DNA of 26,448 nt from Ministeria vibrans ATCC 50519 (lineage: Eukaryota > Opisthokonta > Filasterea), in NCBI GenBank assembly GCA_943704425.1, contig CALSCP010001007.1, positions 1-26,448 of the forward strand, given 5' to 3'. Positions within the stretch are counted from its first letter, which is position 1. Each line of letters opens with the position of its first letter. The notes beneath the pieces are model-generated. The model had not been told where the DNA came from. It saw only the letters and a list, made by a program, of their open reading frames with translations, and did not search any database. The position numbers were made by a program, and so were the translations under genes. Positions 21,217 through 26,448 of this stretch are shown one piece after another.

Positions 21217-21376
21217 ACTGTCAACGCCAAAGAAGGGAGGCCCAGAGAAGACGAAGACGAAGATTTAAAAAACTGCGATTTGTGAATTGTGAAACAGGAG
21301 TGAGACTCAGCGACTGAACACTACTTAACCGTTCTTCAATTTTCATTTTGTTTCACACACTCATACCTTATGCCTC

Positions 21377-22524
21377 ATGACGACTCTTGCATTCTGCCAG
21401 GCCCTCCCCAAAGTGGAGCTGCATGCCCATTTGAATGGATCGATCAGCGACGAGACGCTGGAAGTGCTCAACGCGCGTCTCGCCCAGCCCATTGCGCTTG
21501 ATCTCGCACGCAACGATGGAAAGCGTGATCTGAACGAATGCTTTGAACTCTTTGCCGCCATACACAAACTTTGCTGCGACACGGTACCCACTGACAAACA
21601 GCGCAATAAGTTGTGATTAAGTTTAGCCCTTCTCTCTATCTCACGCACTCTCTCTCTGACACACACAATGCCTCTCATAGACTGCAGCACGCATTGTCGC
21701 CGACAGCGTCGTTCGAGACTTTGCCGCTGACAACGTGCGCTATCTGGAGCTGAGAACAACGCCGCGCAACGTCGAGGCGACCGGAATGACACGCGCGACG
21801 TACGTGGATGTGGTGCTCGACGAGTTGGCCAAGGCAGGCGAGCGCTACGACGTGATCGTGCGCCTGCTGCTCTCGATTGACAGACGAATGACTGCCGAGG
21901 AAGCCGAGCAGGTTGTGTCGCTTGCCATTGAACATCGTGAGCGCGGTGTCGTTGGCATTGATCTCAGTGGAAATCCTTTTGTGGGCGAATTTGCGACATT
22001 TGCGCCGGCTCTTGAGCGAGCACGCAGCGTTGGTTTGGCTGTGGTTCTGCACTTTGCTGAGTGTCGTAACGACAAGGAAGCAGAGGAAATGGTGCGGTTT
22101 GCGCCGACGCGACTGGGACATGGTGTGTTTGTGCCCGAGCACGTCGAACAGCTCATGTTTGCCTCGCCCATTCCTCTTGAAATATGTATCAGCAGTAATC
22201 TAGCGAGTCGCATTGTCCCCTCCTCAGACGAGCACCACTTCGGCAATCTCTTCCAGCGTAGCTACCCCCTCTGCATTTGCGTAAGTATCCCCACCAGAAC
22301 CGCGATCAATAGCCCACTCACACACACGCACACGTACGTAGACGGACGACAAAGGCGTCTTCAGCACTACCCTCTCTCACGAGTTTCATATGGCCGCCCG
22401 CTCCTTCACTCTCACTCCCGCCCAACTCTGGTCCCTCACCATTGCCTCCATTGACTTCATTTGTGCCCCACAGTCAGTCAAGTCTACACTCACCAACCAA
22501 TTCATTTCATTGCGAGATCAATAA
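21377..22524 (+). CDS. ADAL: adenosine-deaminase-like protein ADAL (N6-methyl-AMP deaminase)
   Basis: Three exons, 21377-21583, 21681-22280 and 22342-22524, giving 329 aa, near the family's usual 350. The start was taken at 21377; the ATG at 21370 is in another frame. All metal and catalytic motifs of the adenosine deaminase superfamily are present: LHAHLNGS (His16, His18), LELRTTPR, GIDLSGNP, HFAEC with the catalytic Glu, RLGHG, EICISSNL, and TDDKGVF at about 270-276. The motifs LNGS (rather than LDG) and RTTPR, and the TDDKGVFSTTLSHEF end, place it with ADAL/MAPDA rather than ADA1. That enzyme removes methylamine from N6-methyl-AMP, clearing modified nucleotides released by RNA turnover, in the cytosol. 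It is divergent with TUT1 (160 bp between starts). Confidence 0.95.
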
Positions 22525-22539
22525 GAAGTTGAAAGTAAC

Positions 22540-22545
22540 AATAAA
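22540..22545 (+). terminator. poly(A) signal AATAAA of ADAL
   Basis: AATAAA 15 nt after the ADAL stop codon. The next gene converges and ends at 22597, so the two 3' untranslated regions must be very short or overlap. Confidence 0.55.
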
Positions 22546-22596
22546 TTCTGTAAAGCAAACTCCCTAACATAATGACAAAAAAATGCACACAAAGAC

Positions 22597-25197
22597 CTAA
22601 TTTTCCTCATCAGTCTTCGTTCCGTCCTCCGCCGCCTCGGCGTCACTGTCCGAGTCTGAGTCAGTCTCAGTCTCGGAGTCGCCCGCGTCCGATTCAGTCT
22701 CAGTCTCGGAGTTGTCCGCGTCCGAGTCAGTCTCAGTCTCGGAGTCGCCCGCGTCCGAGTCAGTCTCAGTCTCGGAGTCGTCTGAATCTGCTGACTCGTG
22801 CGTGTCGTCGCTTTCATTTGCATCTGACGACGACTCACTCTCGTCCGCTGCGTCGCTTTCTGCCTCACTTGCCTCGTCGCTCTCCGTAGAACTCTCTCCC
22901 TCTGCCTTCCCATCCACATGATAGTATTCGCGGTACCACTTGAGAAACACATCAAGTCCGTCCTGCAGTGACACTTGTGGCTGATACCCCAGCACCTTAT
23001 TCGAGTGCGTCAGATCCGCATACGTCAATGGGACGTCTCCTAACAAGGGAGAAGCAAGGAAGAGAGCAAAAGAGTGTAGTGAGTAACTGAGTGAACGAGA
23101 GAAAGAAACAAAAAAGTGGAGAACGACAGAAAAAGAACAAGGAATTTCCCAGGTGTCGCTGCAAACATACCTCCCGTCACTGGTGCATATGTCTTGACGG
23201 CCGTGATCCCAAGACCCTTCTCCAATGCGCCAATCATCACACTGACAGGTTCGGGTGAGTTGTTGCCCAGATTGAACACTTCGAGGGGCGCAGCCAGATT
23301 GAGAGCCGCATTGATACCCTTGACAATGTCCGTCACAAACGTAAAGTCACGCGATGGCTCAGAACCATCGTCATTGCGGAAGACGGTCAGCGGATCGCCT
23401 GCCAGCATCTTCTGCGTGAAAAAGAAGTAGGCCATGTCGGGACGACCCCACGGGCCATACTACAAGACAGAGAGATGCAAAAAAAGGAGAAATTAGAAGC
23501 AGCAACAGCATAAGAAGAAGAACAGATGAGACACTTACGACAGTAAAGAAACGCAGTCCAGTGACGCGCAGGCCGTATACGTTGTGGTACGCATGCGCAA
23601 TGTTCTCGTTGCTCTTCTTGGTTGCGCCGTACAGCGACGCCTGCTCGTCCAGCTTGTCCGTCTCCGCGAACGGCACCTTCTTCTGCAGCCCATATACACT
23701 CGAACTCGATGCATACACCACTGCCATATCTCGCTCCTTAGCCACATTGACGTTCTTGACCGCCTGTAACGCAGGAGTGTATATTTCGTGTTGAGCAGCG
23801 CATTTAAGAAGATTCTCTCTCGCTCTCTTATCACTTTCGTTCTTTCTGCATCTCTCTGTCTCTCTGTCTCTCTTTTTGTGTGTGTCGTTTTCTAATAGTC
23901 GTACTTCAAGAAGGTTCACAAAACACATGACGTTCGCTTGAACATACTCGAACGGAGCCCTATTTTTTCAACAACAACAAAAAGAGAAAAAAAAAAAAAA
24001 AAAGTTCGAAAATCAATCAACCACCCACTCTCACACAGAGACACAAATGAGTCATACTTGAGCGCGTAACGTACACCCGCCTGTGCGGCAAGATGAAGCA
24101 CATGTGTAAAGGGAATGGTCGCAAGCACACAGTGCAACACGGCACTGTCACACACATCCGCAGTAATCACTCTAAGACACACAATAATGGCAACAAAGAG
24201 TTAGCAACACACTGTGATCGCTGAGCCTCGAGTGCGACGCTTACTCAATTCCAGCTGCACGAAGGCGCGCAGCACGTGCTTGCTTCAGACCCACGTCGTA
24301 GTATGCATTGAAATTGTCGTATGCAACGGCCACGTCGCCGTCTTCGTTGAGTTTGAGAGCGGTGTGAGACCCAATGAAGCCCGCGCCACCCGTCACCAAC
24401 ACCACCTTCTTGTCGGACGCCAGCTTGTCAATGCGCGCTCGAATGCGCACCAGTGCCTCTCGCAGGTCGTCCGACACCGAACATGGCGACTCTTCACCGG
24501 TAAAATCATCCGTGGGCTTCATCACGTCAGGCACCACGACGTAGGCATGTTTCGACGTGGCCGGCTGCGCCGCCACCGTTTCCTGTGCCTTGCGCAGGTC
24601 TTCACGCAACCGCTCCACCTCAGCTTTGTCCGGCACAGACTCTTCAAGCTTTGCTTTGAGTGCCTCGGCGCGTTCCGCCGCCTCCTTGTGCTCCTGCGAC
24701 AGCGATGCATATTCTGCCTTGAGTGCTTCGTGTGCCTTGGCCAGCGTTGCCGCGTCCGTCGCCGTCTTGCTCATGCTCGCCTCCAGCGCGTTGGCTTTCT
24801 ACACACACCCATCAGAACCGCCACCTCCAGCAGCCTCCCGCCGCCTGGCCCGTCCCCAACGCCGTTCCCGCCAACCCAAGGACATCTGCACGTTGTTCCC
24901 TTTTTTTTTCTCTCTCTCTCTCTCTCTCTTGTGACAGCGACTGACCTTGATCGCCTCTTCCTGCTTCTGCTTCGTGAGCGTCACATCGCCCAGCGCTGCG
25001 TTCTTGTCGGCCAGCGCCGTCTTCAGCGCCTGCTGTGCCTTCGTGAGCTCCGTGGCCGTTTTCTGCTGGGCAACGCTCACATTTGACAGCGACTCTTCCA
25101 GCGTCTCCCGCTTCTGTTTTTCGCCCTGTGCATACGTGAAAAACGCAAAGCCGCACGCTAATGCGATCACACCCGCGATCAATACGGTTCGTTGCAT
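22597..25197 (-). CDS. UDP-glucuronate 4-epimerase-like SDR, type II membrane protein with acidic tail
   Basis: Seven exons on the minus strand: 25197-24946, 24798-24245, 24171-24058, 23959-23905, 23763-23539, 23459-23171 and 23039-22597, giving 643 aa. The N-terminus is a signal anchor (MQRTVLIAGVIALACGFAFF). A long Ala/Lys/Glu-rich coiled-coil stem follows (about 25-165). The catalytic domain is an extended SDR: VTGGAGFIGSH (219-229), YDNFNAYYD, HLAAQAGVRYA, the catalytic YASSSSVYG, Y370xxxK374 (YGATKK), YGPWGRPDMAYFFF, RDFTFVTDIVKG and GDVPLTYAD. NFNAYYD and YGPWGRPDMA point to UDP-glucuronate 4-epimerase (UDP-GlcA to UDP-GalA), as in plant GAE enzymes, probably in the Golgi lumen. Exact sugar specificity is inferred. 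The tail (about 560-643) is Asp/Glu/Ser/Thr only, built of 11-residue repeats; such a tail is not part of the family. Confidence 0.92.
22648..22780 (-). repeat. 33-bp coding minisatellite (SETETDSDAGD units)
   Basis: About four copies of a 33-bp unit encode SETETDSDAGD-type 11-residue repeats in the acidic tail of the epimerase. Copies differ at few positions (for example D/E, G/N), so the expansion is recent. Confidence 0.92.
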
Positions 25198-25543
25198 TGC
25201 AGTCAGTGAGAACAAAAAAATTGATAATTTGATAACCAATTTTGATTTTTGAAGTAGCACAATGCTTCTGCCGTAGTCTGTGGAGACTGCCAGATACACT
25301 ATTGCTCGGAACACTCAACAGAAATACAAAATCGAGATGAACAAACGGTATCCAATATCCGCTCGCAAGAACAACTCAAGGATGACCTTGTTCTTCCCTT
25401 CCGCTTTGTGATCAGTCACAGTGATCAGCATTATCAGCAATTAATAGCATTATAGCAATCACTAAACTTCCACACTTGTCGCTCTTGTTGCTCGCACCGT
25501 ACAGCTGCACACCTCGCATCCGACCGCAGGCCGTCTCTGTTGC
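25198..25543. promoter_or_regulatory. divergent promoter region, epimerase / PH-domain gene
   Basis: A 346-bp spacer between two divergent start codons. It contains TGATCAGTCACAGTGATCAG near 25410-25430, where TGATCA is repeated around an imperfect dyad. I see no other recognisable element and no RNA gene. Confidence 0.4.
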
Positions 25544-26008
25544 ATGATGAGTGACGGTACGCTCCCCACCCCCATCGACCCCTCCTCACCCCCCGCCCTG
25601 TTCACCCTCTAGGCGAGGGAGATTCCATCCACGATTCGGGCCATGAGGAGGCGGGGCCGTCCGAACCACACCCGGCCGTCTTGGATAGCAATATCCTCCC
25701 CGCGAGCGAAGATATGGTACGCTGGAACTCATCGCACAGCGAGAGAGCAGAAAAAAAAGAAAAAAAACTTGTCGTCGCTCAATGCGCATGTTGTCGCCGT
25801 CTATGGCGCGTGTTTGGCGCATGCGACCCCTATGCATGTGTGTCCTTACTGTTTGTGCTCCTTCCGCGTCTGCTAGGAGGGTCTGCTGCCCCGCAAGAAA
25901 GAAATAACGGCGTCGGGCAAAAAGTCAAACCAAACTTGGAAAAACGGCTACGCTCGACTCATTGGCGACAAGCTCATGTTCTACAAGAACGAGAAGGAGG
26001 CGCAGCAG
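25544..26008 (+). CDS. PH-domain protein, N-terminal part (runs off the right edge)
   Basis: Visible exons are 25544-25556, 25613-25716 and 25877-26008, encoding the first 83 residues; the third exon ends at a good donor (CAG|GTACCT). Residues 1-39 are acidic and probably disordered (MMSDGEGDSIHDSGHEEAGP...). From residue 40, EGLLPRKKEITASGKKSNQ, WKNGYARLIGDKLMFYKNEK is the first half of a pleckstrin-homology domain of the spectrin/RhoGAP style, with the basic loop that binds phosphoinositides. The rest of the PH domain and any other domain lie beyond a long intron. A possible further exon begins after an AACAG acceptor at 26060 (STDTNPLFYVSV...), but its end is unclear and I leave it out. 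The type of protein cannot be told from this part. Confidence 0.75.
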
Positions 26009-26176
26009 GTACCTTCTTCCATATCTCTTCTTCGTCGGCTCTCTTGTCTTCTCTCAACAGTCCACCGACACAAACCCGCTTTTTTATGTCTCTGTTTTTG
26101 TCGTTGTACTACACCACTGTCCCTCAGACACCTCTCTCACCAGTCCTATCCCTGCGATGTGCTATCTGCCCTGTTT

Positions 26177-26414
26177 TACTCTCTCTTTATCACTTTGTTT
26201 CTCTCTCTCTATCACTTTGTTTCTTTCCATCACTTTGTTTCTATCTCTATCACTTTGTTTCTCTATCACTTTGTTTCTTTCTATCACTTTGTTTCTCTCT
26301 CTATCACTTTGTTTCTCTCTCTCTATCACTTTGTTTCTTTCTATCACTTTGTTTCTCTCTCTCTATCACTTTGTTTCTCTCTCTCTATCACTTTGTTTCT
26401 CTCTCTCTATCACT

Positions 26415-26448
<34 letters not shown>
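26177..26448 (+). repeat. minisatellite, 12 copies of TATCACTTTGTTTC with CT spacers
   Basis: Twelve tandem units of about 17-22 bp, each with the core TCACTTTGTTTCT and a variable CTCTCT spacer, followed by pure CT to the window edge. It lies in the intron of the PH-domain gene and has the same core as the intron repeat at 3770-4000. Confidence 0.95.

Overview
The window is nuclear DNA of a eukaryote, most likely a free-living protist with a compact, intron-rich genome. It has short GT-AG introns (mostly 47-160 nt), GC-rich coding exons against AT-rich intergenic DNA with (AAT)n tracts, gene spacing often of 70-350 bp, and no operon or Shine-Dalgarno signals. TAA, TAG and TGA all serve as stops and none occurs inside a spliced CDS, so the standard code fits. 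The gene set (UFC1, mucolipin-type TRP channel, myotubularin, TUT1 with zinc finger plus RRM, ZNF830, ADAL, a membrane-anchored UDP-sugar epimerase) suits a unicellular relative of animals or fungi or another deep lineage. The species cannot be named from the sequence. All exon structures were built by hand from splice signals, reading-frame continuity and family motifs, with no transcript data.

Layout, left to right: an (AAT)n microsatellite; a secreted beta-propeller-like protein (minus, 173-1759); mitochondrial ribosomal protein uL11m (minus, 2385-3154); a divergent F-box plus ankyrin-repeat protein (plus, 3300-5177); a polytopic membrane protein of about 12 helices with a polyproline loop (minus, 5399-7261); a gene-poor stretch (7262-8604); a secretory-pathway double flavoenzyme in which an L-amino-acid-oxidase-like half is joined to a sarcosine-oxidase-like half and a C-terminal membrane anchor (plus, 8605-12086); a 5'-incomplete myotubularin with a broken active site (plus, 12411-13885); a mucolipin (TRPML) channel (plus, 14091-16327); UFC1 (minus, 16486-17400); ZNF830 (plus, 17598-18765); TUT1/Star-PAP (minus, 18774-21216); the N6-methyl-AMP deaminase ADAL (plus, 21377-22524); a type II membrane UDP-glucuronate 4-epimerase with a coiled-coil stem and acidic tail (minus, 22597-25197); and the start of a PH-domain gene running off the right edge (plus, from 25544).

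Themes: several genes point to the endolysosomal and secretory system. These are the TRPML channel with an acidic dileucine signal, its neighbour the myotubularin of the phosphoinositide pathway that gates TRPML, the membrane-anchored double oxidase, and a polytopic protein with a dileucine signal. A second group handles RNA: ZNF830 (spliceosome-associated) and TUT1 (U6 uridylylation or poly(A) polymerase) lie tail to tail, 8 bp apart. Most unusual are the double oxidase, the Arg-to-Leu change in the myotubularin active site, altered key residues in TRPML and TUT1, an excess of GTAC splice donors, and one minisatellite shared by introns of two unrelated genes.
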